In this document: one piece after another, positions 43,756 to 53,160 of the stretch
How positions within the stretch are numbered: position 1 is the stretch's first letter
How the letters are laid out: each line of letters starts with the position of its first letter
From: an uncultured Selenomonadales bacterium
GTDB taxonomy: Bacteria; Bacillota; Negativicutes; Acidaminococcales; Acidaminococcaceae
DNA length: 64,000 nucleotides
Reading direction: 5' to 3'
NCBI GenBank assembly: GCA_900315805.1
Contig: ONAN01000004.1
Location: 1 to 64,000, forward strand
Position numbers and translations under genes: made by a program
Notes under the pieces: generated by a model
Told to the model about the DNA's origin: nothing
The model's database searches: none
Seen by the model: only the letters and a program-made list of their open reading frames with translations

Positions 43756-44589
43756 TCAACGGTCCGTGCGGCCTATGCGGCCCATGACATCGGCCAGGTG
43801 GTCCGCCAGGCCCGCGGCATCGGCGAAGGTGCCGTTGGCGTATTCAAAGACGCAGTCAGCGTCCGGCGTGTACTTTTTGACGGCGGCGAGAACGGGGCCC
43901 CAGGGAATGGTGCCTTTGCCGACGGGCTGGTGCGTGTCGCCGGAACCGTCGTTGTCATGGACGTGGTAGGAGACGAGACGGTCTCCCAGGGCTTCGATGA
44001 CGCGGCACAGATCCCACCCGTTGACGTGGGCGTGGCCCAGGTCGAGCAGGGCGGCGCAGTACGGGAAGGAACGGATCAGTTCCACGTATTCCTGCTCGTT
44101 GAAGAGCATGTTGCGGTGCAGGCCCACGTTCTCGATGACCAGCTGGGGCAGGATGCCCGTACCGGCCTGCTGCCGGACGGCGGCCGCGATGTTTTCAATT
44201 TCCCGGAGGCGGGAGCGGACCAGGTCCTGTGCGGCCCGGAGGGCCTTGCCGTCGGCGCGCTGTTCCGGCGTCAGGCTTTCGTTCGTGTGGACGACGACGT
44301 GGCGCGCGCCCAGCCGGGCGGCCAGACGGAACGTGTCCGCATAGGACTGGCGGTAGAGGCTGTCCTCCGGATTGGCCAGGTTGACGGACACGCAGGGTCC
44401 GTGGACGGTCAGCAGGCGGCCCGTGCCGTTCGGTTTGCCCAGGGGCACGCCCAGGCGCGGCAGCAGGTTCTGCCAGTAGCTTTCCGTACCGAATTCCGTA
44501 AAGATTTCCAGGCCGTAACCGGCCGGCAGTTTTCCCATTTCCGGCTTGTTGAAGGCCGGGAAGACCAGATCACTGACAAAGAACTGCAT
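43756..44589 (-). CDS. Sugar phosphate isomerase/epimerase-like TIM-barrel protein
   Basis: 277 residues, xylose-isomerase-like/AP endonuclease family 2 barrel. Metal-site features are VVHTNES, LVIENVG, ALLDLGHAHV, YHVHDNDGSGDTHQPVGKG and a final VFEYAN. Last gene of the ABC importer operon, 33 bases after the ATPase gene, so it probably acts on the imported carbohydrate. GAAGGTTA precedes the ATG. Substrate unknown. Confidence 0.82.
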   Translation of the reverse strand: MQFFVSDLVFPAFNKPEMGKLPAGYGLEIFTEFGTESYWQNLLPRLGVPLGKPNGTGRLLTVHGPCVSVNLANPEDSLYRQSYADTFRLAARLGARHVVVHTNESLTPEQRADGKALRAAQDLVRSRLREIENIAAAVRQQAGTGILPQLVIENVGLHRNMLFNEQEYVELIRSFPYCAALLDLGHAHVNGWDLCRVIEALGDRLVSYHVHDNDGSGDTHQPVGKGTIPWGPVLAAVKKYTPDADCVFEYANGTFADAAGLADHLADVMGRIGRTDR

Positions 44590-44622
44590 GAATGTAACCT
44601 TCCTTTCGTGTAGACGGGCGTC

Positions 44623-45708
<1,086 letters not shown>

Positions 45709-45720
45709 ACCACACCTCAC

Positions 45721-46545
45721 TCAGCCTTTGATACCGGCCTGCATGAACGAATCCAGGATGAACCGCTGGAAGAACAGGTACAAGATCAGCGGGGGCAGGC
45801 TGGTCACGACCGCGACGGCCATGGCGACGCCCCATTCGCTGCCGCCCTCGGCGCTGATGAACATCTGCATCGCCAGGGACAGGGTGTACTGCGATTTATC
45901 CTTCAGGACCAGCAAAGGCCAGAAATATTCATTCCACGAATTGATGAAGAACATGATGCCCGCGGCAATCAGGGGCGAGCGGACCAGGGGCAGGCACAGG
46001 CGGCGCAGGACCGTCATGGCGCCGGCGCCTTCGAGGGCCGCCGTCTCAAAGAGCGGCTTCGGGATGCCGCGCATGGCCTGGCGCATGAGGAAGATGCCCA
46101 TGCCGTCGACGATTTCCGGCAGGATGACGCCGTAGGGCGTGTTCAACAGGCCCAGTTTCGACATGAACAGGTAGTTCGGCATGATGAGGACCGTCGTCGG
46201 GATGAAGAAGGTCAGCAGCATGGAGTTGAACAGCCATTCCCGCCCTTTGAAGCGGTAATAGACGAAGGCGAAACCGGCCAGGATGCTCGTCACCAGCTTG
46301 AAGAGGGTGACGAAGAAGGCGATGAAGAACGTGTTGCCCACGAAGCGGAACACGTTGAAACGGCCCAGCACGTCGATGTAGTTATCCAGCGTCGGCGGGT
46401 AGGGGAAGGGGTTCAGGGGACTGGAAAAGACCTGGCTCAGGTCCTTGAAGGACGCCGACAGCATGAAGACGACGGGCCACAGGGACACGATGATGAGCGC
46501 AATGATGAGGATGTGGAAAAAGATTTCCGAACGTTCAGTTTTCAT
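45721..46545 (-). CDS. ugpE: CUT1-family ABC transporter permease (UgpE-like)
   Basis: 274 residues, six membrane helices. The coupling motif ETAALEGAGAMTVLRRLCLP is of the EAA type. N-terminal IVSLWPVVFMLSASFK and INSWNEYFWPLLVL are typical of the second permease of CUT1 systems. It overlaps the upstream permease gene by 11 bases. Confidence 0.9.
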   Translation of the reverse strand: MKTERSEIFFHILIIALIIVSLWPVVFMLSASFKDLSQVFSSPLNPFPYPPTLDNYIDVLGRFNVFRFVGNTFFIAFFVTLFKLVTSILAGFAFVYYRFKGREWLFNSMLLTFFIPTTVLIMPNYLFMSKLGLLNTPYGVILPEIVDGMGIFLMRQAMRGIPKPLFETAALEGAGAMTVLRRLCLPLVRSPLIAAGIMFFINSWNEYFWPLLVLKDKSQYTLSLAMQMFISAEGGSEWGVAMAVAVVTSLPPLILYLFFQRFILDSFMQAGIKG

Positions 46546-47413
46546 AGTAGACCCCCTTTTCGGCCACTTTGCCGCGCCACAGCAGGAACAGGGCGAAGAG
46601 GATGATGGTCAGGACGGCGAAGGCCGCCGACCGGCCGGCCTGGAAAAAGACGAAGGCGTACTGGTAGATCACGTAGCTCAGGTTGGCGCTGTGCTGGTCC
46701 GGCCCGCCCTGGGTCAGCATGTTGATGGGGACCATGACATACTGGAGGGCGAAGACGATGGTCAGGACGAAGACATACATGGCGGCCGACGAGGTCTGGG
46801 GCACGATGATGTCCTTCAAAATGGTCCACTTCGACGCGTTTTCCAGTTCGGCGGCCTCGATCATCTCTTTCGGCACGGAGACCATGGCGGCCAGCAGGTA
46901 GATCAGGTTGTAGCCGAAGAACTTCCAGCCCACGATGGTGCTGATGGCGAGCAGCACGTAGTAGGGCGTCTTGAACCAGCGCGGCGACTCGATGTGGAAC
47001 CAGCCCAGGATTTCACTCATGGGACCCGCGATGGGGTTGTAGATCCACAAAAAGATGATGCTCGTCACGGCCAGGCTCAATAAGGACGGCAGGAAGAGCA
47101 GCACGCGGTAGGTCATCTGCCCGTGGTGCAGCACGTGGGACAGGACGAAGGAAAAGAAATAGGGGAGCAGGAAATCGAAGACCAGCAGGAACACGATGTA
47201 CAGCACCGTGTTGACGATGACCTTCTGGAATTCGCTGCTCTGCAGGATGGCCTGGTAATTGGCGAAGCCGACGAACCGCATGCGCGGGCTGATCATATTC
47301 CAGGAAAAGAAGCTCACGACGCCGTTCATGACCAGAGGCCAGTAGTAAAAGAGCAGAAACACCAGGGAAGCAGGCAGGAAATAGAGGCTGCCTGCGCGTG
47401 TCAGACGGTTCAC
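46535..47413 (-). CDS. ugpA: CUT1-family ABC transporter permease (UgpA-like)
   Basis: 292 residues, six membrane helices; coupling segment MIEAAELENASKWTILKDII. I start at the GTG at 47413, seven bases after AAGGAG, rather than the TTG six bases upstream that touches the ribosome site. A long extracellular loop contains SFFSWNMISPRMRFVGFANY, the usual UgpA/MalF-like pattern. Confidence 0.9.
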   Translation of the reverse strand: MNRLTRAGSLYFLPASLVFLLFYYWPLVMNGVVSFFSWNMISPRMRFVGFANYQAILQSSEFQKVIVNTVLYIVFLLVFDFLLPYFFSFVLSHVLHHGQMTYRVLLFLPSLLSLAVTSIIFLWIYNPIAGPMSEILGWFHIESPRWFKTPYYVLLAISTIVGWKFFGYNLIYLLAAMVSVPKEMIEAAELENASKWTILKDIIVPQTSSAAMYVFVLTIVFALQYVMVPINMLTQGGPDQHSANLSYVIYQYAFVFFQAGRSAAFAVLTIILFALFLLWRGKVAEKGVYYEN

Positions 47414-47451
47414 GGTCAATCTCCTTTGACAATCTCGTAAATATCACAAGA

Positions 47452-47482
47452 GCCCGGGACGGAAAGTCACCTTCCCGGCCCG
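47452..47482 (-). other. Intercistronic stem-loop between ugpB and ugpA
   Basis: CCGGG..GGAAAG/CTTTCC-like arms form a stable hairpin without a strong T run in the 104-base gap after the binding-protein gene. Such hairpins commonly stabilise the upstream message so that binding protein exceeds permease. Confidence 0.55.
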
Positions 47483-47517
47483 GTACTCCGCGTGTCCGTT
47501 ATTTGGTTTTCAAGGCA

Positions 47518-48828
47518 TCAGCCCTGCAGCAGGCTGTTGATCTTCTGGGCCGCTTCGTGCAGGGCGTCCTTGGCGGACTTGGTACCGCCCATGATGACGT
47601 CGCGGGCGTCGATCAGCACCTGTTCGCACTGCAGGCCGTTGTTGCCGGGGAAGGAAACCCAGGGCACCACATGGGGCAGTGTGGCCATGGCGTTCTTGAC
47701 GTTGGCGTTTTCATCCATGAGCTTCTTGTACGGGCCGTACGTGTCCATGCCCTTGCGGGGCGGCAGGTAGCCCGTGCCCGTATCCCACTTGTACAGGCTT
47801 TCGGCCGATTCCAGGTAGGCGATGAATTCCGCCGCGGCCTTCTGCTTGGCTTCGTCCTTGGACAGGATCATGAGGAAGTTGCCGCCGGCCGGAACCTTGA
47901 CTTCTTTATTGCCGAAGGCAGGGAACGAAGTCATGGAAACTTTGAATTTGGAACTCTTTTCAAAGTTGGCGCGTTTGCCGATGGTCGTGCAGACCATGGC
48001 CAGGTTGCCGGACGTGTAGGCCTGGAAGCCTTCTTCGTTGGTGGCGTGCAGGGCGGAACCGTCCTTGACCATGTCGGCCAGCATCTGGTACGCGTAATGG
48101 CCTTCCGGCGTATCGAAGCCGGCCTGCCACTTGCCGTCCTTCTTGACGAGCATCGTGCCGCCGTTGGATTCTACGCAGGCCTGGTTGGTCCAGGTGTCGG
48201 CGTATTCCTGCATGAAGAAGGCCGGTTTGCCGGTTGCGGCTTTAATCTTCTTGGCATAGGCGTGAACCTCATCCCAAGTCTTAGGCGGTTTGGAGGCATC
48301 CAGGCCGGCTTTTTGGAACAACTCCGGATTATAGTAAAGCACGGGAACAGATAAGGAGTAAGGAACACCGACCTGGACACCATCTGCTGTCTGTGCGAGT
48401 TTGGCAATGTTGTCGGCGTAGGTTTCCTTCACGAAATCTTTTTTGCCGGCTTTTTCGAAAATCTTGTTGATATCGTCATGCTTGAAGTTGGCATCGGCGT
48501 AGTAGAGGAAATCCCAGCCCATCTGTACCACGTCGGGCGTCTGGTTGGACGCGATGGCCGCCTGCAGGTTCTGCGTCAGGCCTTTGTACATGTCGGGGTT
48601 GAACTTTTCCTTGACTTCGATGTTCGGATGTTTTTCATTGAAGTCCTTGACGAGTTCGCGGACCATCTTGCCGCCGAAGCTGTCCGAAGCGACGTGCCAG
48701 TATTCGATGGTCACTTTCTGGCCGCTCTGGGCCGGAGCCTGTTTCTTGTTGTCCGAACCGCAGCCGCTCACAGCCGCCACGGCGAGCACACCTGCTGCTG
48801 CGCAGCACAGGGCTTTCTTGAATTCCAT
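47518..48828 (-). CDS. ugpB: ABC transporter substrate-binding lipoprotein (UgpB-like)
   Basis: 436 residues. Lipoprotein signal MEFKKALCCAAAGVLAVAAV followed by the lipobox VSGC. The mature protein is a cluster B-type binding protein (ITIEYWH-like start, QTPDVVQMGWDFLYYADANF, YNPELFQKAGLDASKPPKTW, AYLESAESLYKWDTGTGYLP). Best resemblance is to sn-glycerol-3-phosphate/oligosaccharide binding proteins; the true ligand is uncertain. GAGGAGGAGA precedes the ATG. First gene of the operon. Confidence 0.88.
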   Translation of the reverse strand: MEFKKALCCAAAGVLAVAAVSGCGSDNKKQAPAQSGQKVTIEYWHVASDSFGGKMVRELVKDFNEKHPNIEVKEKFNPDMYKGLTQNLQAAIASNQTPDVVQMGWDFLYYADANFKHDDINKIFEKAGKKDFVKETYADNIAKLAQTADGVQVGVPYSLSVPVLYYNPELFQKAGLDASKPPKTWDEVHAYAKKIKAATGKPAFFMQEYADTWTNQACVESNGGTMLVKKDGKWQAGFDTPEGHYAYQMLADMVKDGSALHATNEEGFQAYTSGNLAMVCTTIGKRANFEKSSKFKVSMTSFPAFGNKEVKVPAGGNFLMILSKDEAKQKAAAEFIAYLESAESLYKWDTGTGYLPPRKGMDTYGPYKKLMDENANVKNAMATLPHVVPWVSFPGNNGLQCEQVLIDARDVIMGGTKSAKDALHEAAQKINSLLQG

Positions 48829-48921
48829 GTGAATCTCCTCCTCTTGTAATCCGGGGTGCTTTCCCAATGCTTTTTTTGCGTTTTCATTCAACGTGCCTTT
48901 ATCCTAACACCCCCTTGTAAG

Positions 48922-48939
48922 CGTTCCGTATAACGAACG
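48922..48939. promoter_or_regulatory. Candidate operator upstream of the ugp operon
   Basis: CGTTCCGTATAACGAACG is palindromic at 14 of 18 positions and lies about 95 bases before ugpB, in the otherwise featureless 48829-49050 gap. No regulator is encoded next to it. The promoter itself could not be placed with confidence. Confidence 0.35.
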
Positions 48940-49045
48940 TAAAGTTTTGTAAAATTACAGCATCCCCCGCCAACAGAAAGATGTATTGTAACTGTCCCTT
49001 AGAAAATAAAATGAATTGTCTATTTTAAAATGTACAGTGAGGGCT

Positions 49046-49102
49046 TATACTGAATCTGTGCCCCGCTGTCCGGAACAACGGCGGGGCCGGGGAACAGATT
49101 CA
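49046..49102 (+). promoter_or_regulatory. Promoter and large stem-loop before the ECF S gene
   Basis: TATACT at 49046-49051 overlaps the first arm of TGAATCTGT-GCCCCGC (49051-49066), which pairs with GCGGGGC..ACAGATTCA (49081-49102), giving 9 + 7 base pairs with an asymmetric CGGGGA bulge. It has no T run and matches no riboswitch known to me. Confidence 0.5.
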
Positions 49103-49122
49103 AGGGAAAGAAGGAACCTGAT

Positions 49123-49698
49123 ATGAGAGACAACAAGATAACGAAACTGACGCTGGCCGGCATGTTCGCCGCCCTGGCGTTCTGCTGCTTTTCCTATTTG
49201 CGCATCGAGGTGCCCATGGGGCTGGGCCTGACGGGCAAAATCTACATCGGCCACGCCTTCATCATTTTGTCGGCCCTCGTCGTGGGGGCCAAATACGGCG
49301 CCCTGTCCGGGGCCATCGGCCTGACCCTGGCCGATGTGCTGGCCGGGTACACGACGTCGGCGCCGCCGACCTTCGCGGCCAAGTTCATTTTAGGCTGGTC
49401 CGTGGCCTTTTTAGCCCATTCGGTGATGCACCTGCGCGACGCCGCGCCGGACAAAAAGGACCGCATCGTCGTGGCGGCCGCCGTGGGCGGGTCCGTCGTC
49501 AACGTGGTGACGGAACCGCTGATCCGTTTCAGCTTCAAGTATTTCGTCCTCGGCTACGCGCGCCAGGTGGCGTACGTGAGCGCCCTCAACTGCGCCGTGT
49601 CCATGGCCCTGAGCGCCATTCCCTCCGTCCTCGTGGCCGTGGTGCTCTACAAAGTGCTGCAGCGCGGCGCCCTGCGGAACATGGGCCTGGAAAGCTGA
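49123..49698 (+). CDS. ECF transporter S component
   Basis: 191 residues, six membrane helices, substrate-binding subunit of an energy-coupling-factor vitamin transporter. The N-terminus TKLTLAGMFAALAFCCFSYL carries the AxxxA helix used to dock to EcfT; GALSGAIGLTLADVLAGY is typical of the group. GAAGGAACC precedes the ATG. It stands alone, so it would share the general EcfA-EcfA-EcfT module. Vitamin unknown; folate- or riboflavin-type S proteins are similar in size. Confidence 0.82.
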   Translation: MRDNKITKLTLAGMFAALAFCCFSYLRIEVPMGLGLTGKIYIGHAFIILSALVVGAKYGALSGAIGLTLADVLAGYTTSAPPTFAAKFILGWSVAFLAHSVMHLRDAAPDKKDRIVVAAAVGGSVVNVVTEPLIRFSFKYFVLGYARQVAYVSALNCAVSMALSAIPSVLVAVVLYKVLQRGALRNMGLES

Positions 49699-49789
49699 CG
49701 GCTGCATATTTTATGAATATTTTGCATGAATTGTATAAAAATTAGCTTTGCGCCGGTTCCGTGAAAACGGGCCGGAGCGGGCAGTGCTA

Positions 49790-49834
49790 AAGAAGTTCGG
49801 ATTGCCGGCGTGGCAAGACCGGACTTCTTTTTTT
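49790..49834 (+). terminator. Terminator after the ECF S gene
   Basis: AAGAAGTTCGG/CCGGACTTCTT with inner TTGCC/GGCAA, then a long T run. Confidence 0.85.
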
Positions 49835-49877
49835 TGCATACGGAAGGGAAAATATTACTAAAAATGCAAATTTATAC

Positions 49878-49986
49878 TTGACTTTTGTTTTAAATATGCA
49901 TATTATAGATTACAAAGCCCAAGCGGAAAAATTTCTTCCCCGAAAGGGGATTTTTGCTTTTCATTGCGGGAATATTCCCATATAAT
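49878..49986 (+). promoter_or_regulatory. arg operon promoter region
   Basis: An upstream promoter TTGACT-17-TATTAT (about 49878-49906) is followed by a small attenuator-like hairpin CCCC-GAAA-GGGG with A/T flanks and ATTTTTGCTTTT (about 49938-49960). A second TATAAT (49981-49986) is preceded directly by the perfect palindrome GGGAATATTCCC (49968-49979). Confidence 0.5.
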
Positions 49987-50026
49987 GAGGGTAGAAAAAC
50001 AAGGGCGGATAAAGGAGGAATGGACC

Positions 50027-50950
50027 ATGACGAAAGTTTTCATCGACGGCAGCTCCGGTACGACGGGACTGCGTATTTATGAACGGATTTCGGCCCGGCC
50101 GGATATCGAGCGGATCCACCTGGACGAGGCCGTCCGCAAGGACCCGGCGGCCCGGCGCGACGCCATTGCTCGGGCCGATGTGGCGTTCCTCTGCCTGCCC
50201 GACGCGGCGGCGGTGGAAGCGGTGCAGCTGGCCGAAGGGACGGACACGGTGCTCATCGACACGTCGACGGCGCACCGCACGGCGCCCGGCTGGGTCTACG
50301 GGTTCGCGGAACTGCCCGGCCAGAAGGCGAAGATTGCCGCATCCAGGCGCATCGCCAACCCCGGCTGCCACGCCAGCGGTTTCATTTCCCTGGCGGCGCC
50401 CCTCGTGGCGGCAGGCCTGATCGCGCCCGACACGGCGCTGACCTGCTTCTCCCTGACGGGCTATTCCGGCGGCGGTAAAAAGATGATCGCCCAGTACGAG
50501 GCCGACCCGCGCGACCCGCTGCTGAAGGGCCCGCGCCAGTACGGCCTGGCCCAGCACCACAAGCACCTGCCGGAAATGGCGAAGGTCTGCGGCCTTACCG
50601 TGGATCCCGTCTTCTGCCCCATTGTGGCGGACTTTTACGCCGGCATGGAAGTGACGGTGCCCCTCTTCCGCAAGGACCTGCACGGCACGGCCGCCGATAT
50701 CCGCAAGGTCTACGCCGAGTGGTACCACGGACCGGTCGTGCGGTATAAGGAAGACGCCGATGAGGACGGGTTCCTGTCGGCGGCGTCGTATTCCGGCAAG
50801 GACGGCATGGAGATCGCCGTGTTCGGCAATGACGACCGCATCCTGCTCGTGTCGCGCTTCGACAACCTGGGCAAGGGAGCCAGCGGGGCGGCCATCCAGA
50901 ACATGAACATCGTCCTGGGCACGGACGAAACAACGGGACTGGTATTGTAA
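50027..50950 (+). CDS. argC: N-acetyl-gamma-glutamyl-phosphate reductase, short (type 2) form
   Basis: 307 residues, NADPH-dependent third step of arginine synthesis. N-terminal FIDGSSGTTGLRIYERI and catalytic cysteine in NPGCHASGF, then TGYSGGGKKMI. The roughly 310-residue form differs from the 345-residue type 1 enzyme of E. coli. AAAGGAGGA precedes the ATG. First gene of argCJBD. Confidence 0.94.
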   Translation: MTKVFIDGSSGTTGLRIYERISARPDIERIHLDEAVRKDPAARRDAIARADVAFLCLPDAAAVEAVQLAEGTDTVLIDTSTAHRTAPGWVYGFAELPGQKAKIAASRRIANPGCHASGFISLAAPLVAAGLIAPDTALTCFSLTGYSGGGKKMIAQYEADPRDPLLKGPRQYGLAQHHKHLPEMAKVCGLTVDPVFCPIVADFYAGMEVTVPLFRKDLHGTAADIRKVYAEWYHGPVVRYKEDADEDGFLSAASYSGKDGMEIAVFGNDDRILLVSRFDNLGKGASGAAIQNMNIVLGTDETTGLVL

Positions 50951-51004
50951 TTTAAATAGAAAGCATAAGGGTAAAAGCATAAGGGTAATTTTGGAGGCTC
51001 TGCT

Positions 51005-52246
51005 ATGGAAAATACGACGATGAAACTCATCAGCGGCGGTGTCTGCGCGGCCAAGGGCTTCAAGGCCAACGGCATCCACGTCGGCATCCGCAAGTCGAAA
51101 TCGGGCAAGAAGGATGTCGCCCTCATTTACAGCGAAGTACCGGCCCATGCGGCGGCGGTCTACACGACGAACCTCGTCAAAGGCGCCCCGCTGAAGGTGA
51201 CGAAACGGCACCTGGCCGACGGCCTCGCCCAGGCGGTCATCTGCAACAGCGGCAATGCCAACACGTGCAACGCGAACGGCATCGACGTGGCGGAAGAGAT
51301 GTCGGATCTGGTGGGCCGCGAACTGGGCATCAACCCCCATGACGTGGTCGTCGGCTCGACGGGCGTCATCGGCCAGCCCCTCGACATTTCGCCCATCCGC
51401 AACAACATCCACACCCTCGCCGCCGGCCTGACGGCGGACGAAGCCGGTTCCGACAATGCGGCCCAGGCCATCATGACGACGGATACGGTGAAGAAGGAGT
51501 TCGCCGTGCAGTTCGAACTGGGCGGCAAGACCTGCACCCTGGGCGGCATCGGCAAGGGCAGCGGCATGATCCATCCCAACATGGCCACCATGCTCGTCTT
51601 CCTGACGACGGACGCGGCCATTTCCGCGGACCTGCTGCGCACCGCCCTGAGCATGGACGTGCGCAAGACCTTCAACATGCTGAGCGTCGACGGCGACACG
51701 TCGACGAACGACATGGTCGTCATCATGGCGAACGGACTTGCGGGCAACGCCGAAGTGACGAATCCCCGCTCGGCGGAGTTCCAGACCTTCATGAAGGCCC
51801 TGAACACCCTCACGATCCAGCTCTGCCGCACCATCGCGGGCGACGGCGAAGGCGCGACGAAGCTGCTGGAATGCCACGTCAAAGGCGCGGACAGCCCGGA
51901 TATCGCCAAAGTGGCCGCCAAGAGCGTCATCACGTCGAGCCTGGTGAAGGCCGCCATGTTCGGGTCCGACGCCAACTGGGGCCGCGTGCTCTGCGCCCTG
52001 GGTTACTGCGGTGCCGACCTCGACGTCGACACCATCGATGTCTCCTTCCAGTCGAAGGCGGGCCGCGTCGATGTCTGCAAGGACGGCGCCGGCATCCCCT
52101 TCTCGGAGGACGAGGCCAAGAAGGTCCTGTCCGAAAAGGAAATCGACATCCTCGTCAGCCTGGGCGACGGCGACTACACGGCCACGGCCTGGGGCTGCGA
52201 CCTGACCTATGACTACGTGAAGATCAATGGAGATTACCGGACCTGA
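51005..52246 (+). CDS. argJ: Bifunctional ornithine acetyltransferase / N-acetylglutamate synthase
   Basis: 413 residues. Recycles the acetyl group from N-acetylornithine to glutamate. The autoprocessing site is in MIHPNMATMLVFLTTDA (cleavage before Thr gives alpha and beta chains). VICNSGNANTCNA, STGVIGQPL and FGSDANWGRV are conserved. GGAGGCTC precedes the ATG. Presence of ArgJ means no argA/argE is required. Confidence 0.95.
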   Translation: MENTTMKLISGGVCAAKGFKANGIHVGIRKSKSGKKDVALIYSEVPAHAAAVYTTNLVKGAPLKVTKRHLADGLAQAVICNSGNANTCNANGIDVAEEMSDLVGRELGINPHDVVVGSTGVIGQPLDISPIRNNIHTLAAGLTADEAGSDNAAQAIMTTDTVKKEFAVQFELGGKTCTLGGIGKGSGMIHPNMATMLVFLTTDAAISADLLRTALSMDVRKTFNMLSVDGDTSTNDMVVIMANGLAGNAEVTNPRSAEFQTFMKALNTLTIQLCRTIAGDGEGATKLLECHVKGADSPDIAKVAAKSVITSSLVKAAMFGSDANWGRVLCALGYCGADLDVDTIDVSFQSKAGRVDVCKDGAGIPFSEDEAKKVLSEKEIDILVSLGDGDYTATAWGCDLTYDYVKINGDYRT

Positions 52247-52261
52247 CGGGAGGGACATCGT

Positions 52262-53131
52262 ATGAAGAATTTCATTTCCAACGCGGAACGGGCCCAGATT
52301 CTGGTCCAGGCCCTGCCGTACATCGATAAATACCACAACAAGGTCGTCGTCGTGAAATACGGCGGCAACGCCATGGTCAACGAGCGCCTGAAACAGCAGG
52401 TCATGGAGGACATCGTCCTGCTCTGGCTCATTGGCATCAAGGTCGTCCTCGTCCACGGGGGCGGGCCGGAGATCAGCGCCCTCATGACCAAGCTGGGCAA
52501 GAAACCGACCTTCGTCGACGGCCTGCGCGTCACGGACCAGGAGACCATCGACATTGTGCAGATGGTCCTGGCCGGCAAGGTCAACAGCACCCTGGTCAAC
52601 CTGCTGGAAAAGAACGGCGGCCAGGCCCTGGGCGTTTCTGGCGCCGACGGACGCCTCATCGAGGCGAAGATCAAGGACCCGAAGCTCGGCTACGTGGGCG
52701 AAGTGACGAACGTCAACATCAAGCCCGTCCTCGACCTCCTGGAAAAGGACTACATTCCGGTCATCTCGACCATCGGCTGTGACAAGGACGGCAACATGTA
52801 CAACATCAATGGCGACACGGCGGCCGCCTACATCGCGGGGGCCCTCAACGCCGAACGCCTCATCATGATGACCGATGTACCCGGCGTGCTGCGGGACAAG
52901 AACGACCCGGAGACCCTGCTGCCGGACATCACCCTGGAAGAAATCAAGGCGCTGCGCGAAGACGGCACCATCAACGGCGGCATGATCCCGAAGGTGGAAT
53001 GCTGCGAGCGGGCCATCGCCATGGGCGTCAAGAACGTCGTCATCATGGACGGCCGCATTCCGCACTCCATCCTGATTGAAATCCTGACGGACGAGGGCGC
53101 CGGCACCATGATCAGCAGCGGCGAGCTCTGA
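52262..53131 (+). CDS. argB: Acetylglutamate kinase
   Basis: 289 residues. Phosphorylates N-acetylglutamate; amino-acid-kinase motifs VVVKYGGNAM, LVHGGGPEIS and INGDTAAAYIAGAL. The N-terminal helix (ISNAERAQILVQALPYIDKY) is of the type that in arginine-inhibited NAGKs forms the hexamer interface, so feedback inhibition is likely. GGGAGG precedes the ATG. Confidence 0.95.
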   Translation: MKNFISNAERAQILVQALPYIDKYHNKVVVVKYGGNAMVNERLKQQVMEDIVLLWLIGIKVVLVHGGGPEISALMTKLGKKPTFVDGLRVTDQETIDIVQMVLAGKVNSTLVNLLEKNGGQALGVSGADGRLIEAKIKDPKLGYVGEVTNVNIKPVLDLLEKDYIPVISTIGCDKDGNMYNINGDTAAAYIAGALNAERLIMMTDVPGVLRDKNDPETLLPDITLEEIKALREDGTINGGMIPKVECCERAIAMGVKNVVIMDGRIPHSILIEILTDEGAGTMISSGEL

Positions 53132-53160
53132 GGCGCGATGCAGAATCTGGAGGAACGCAA

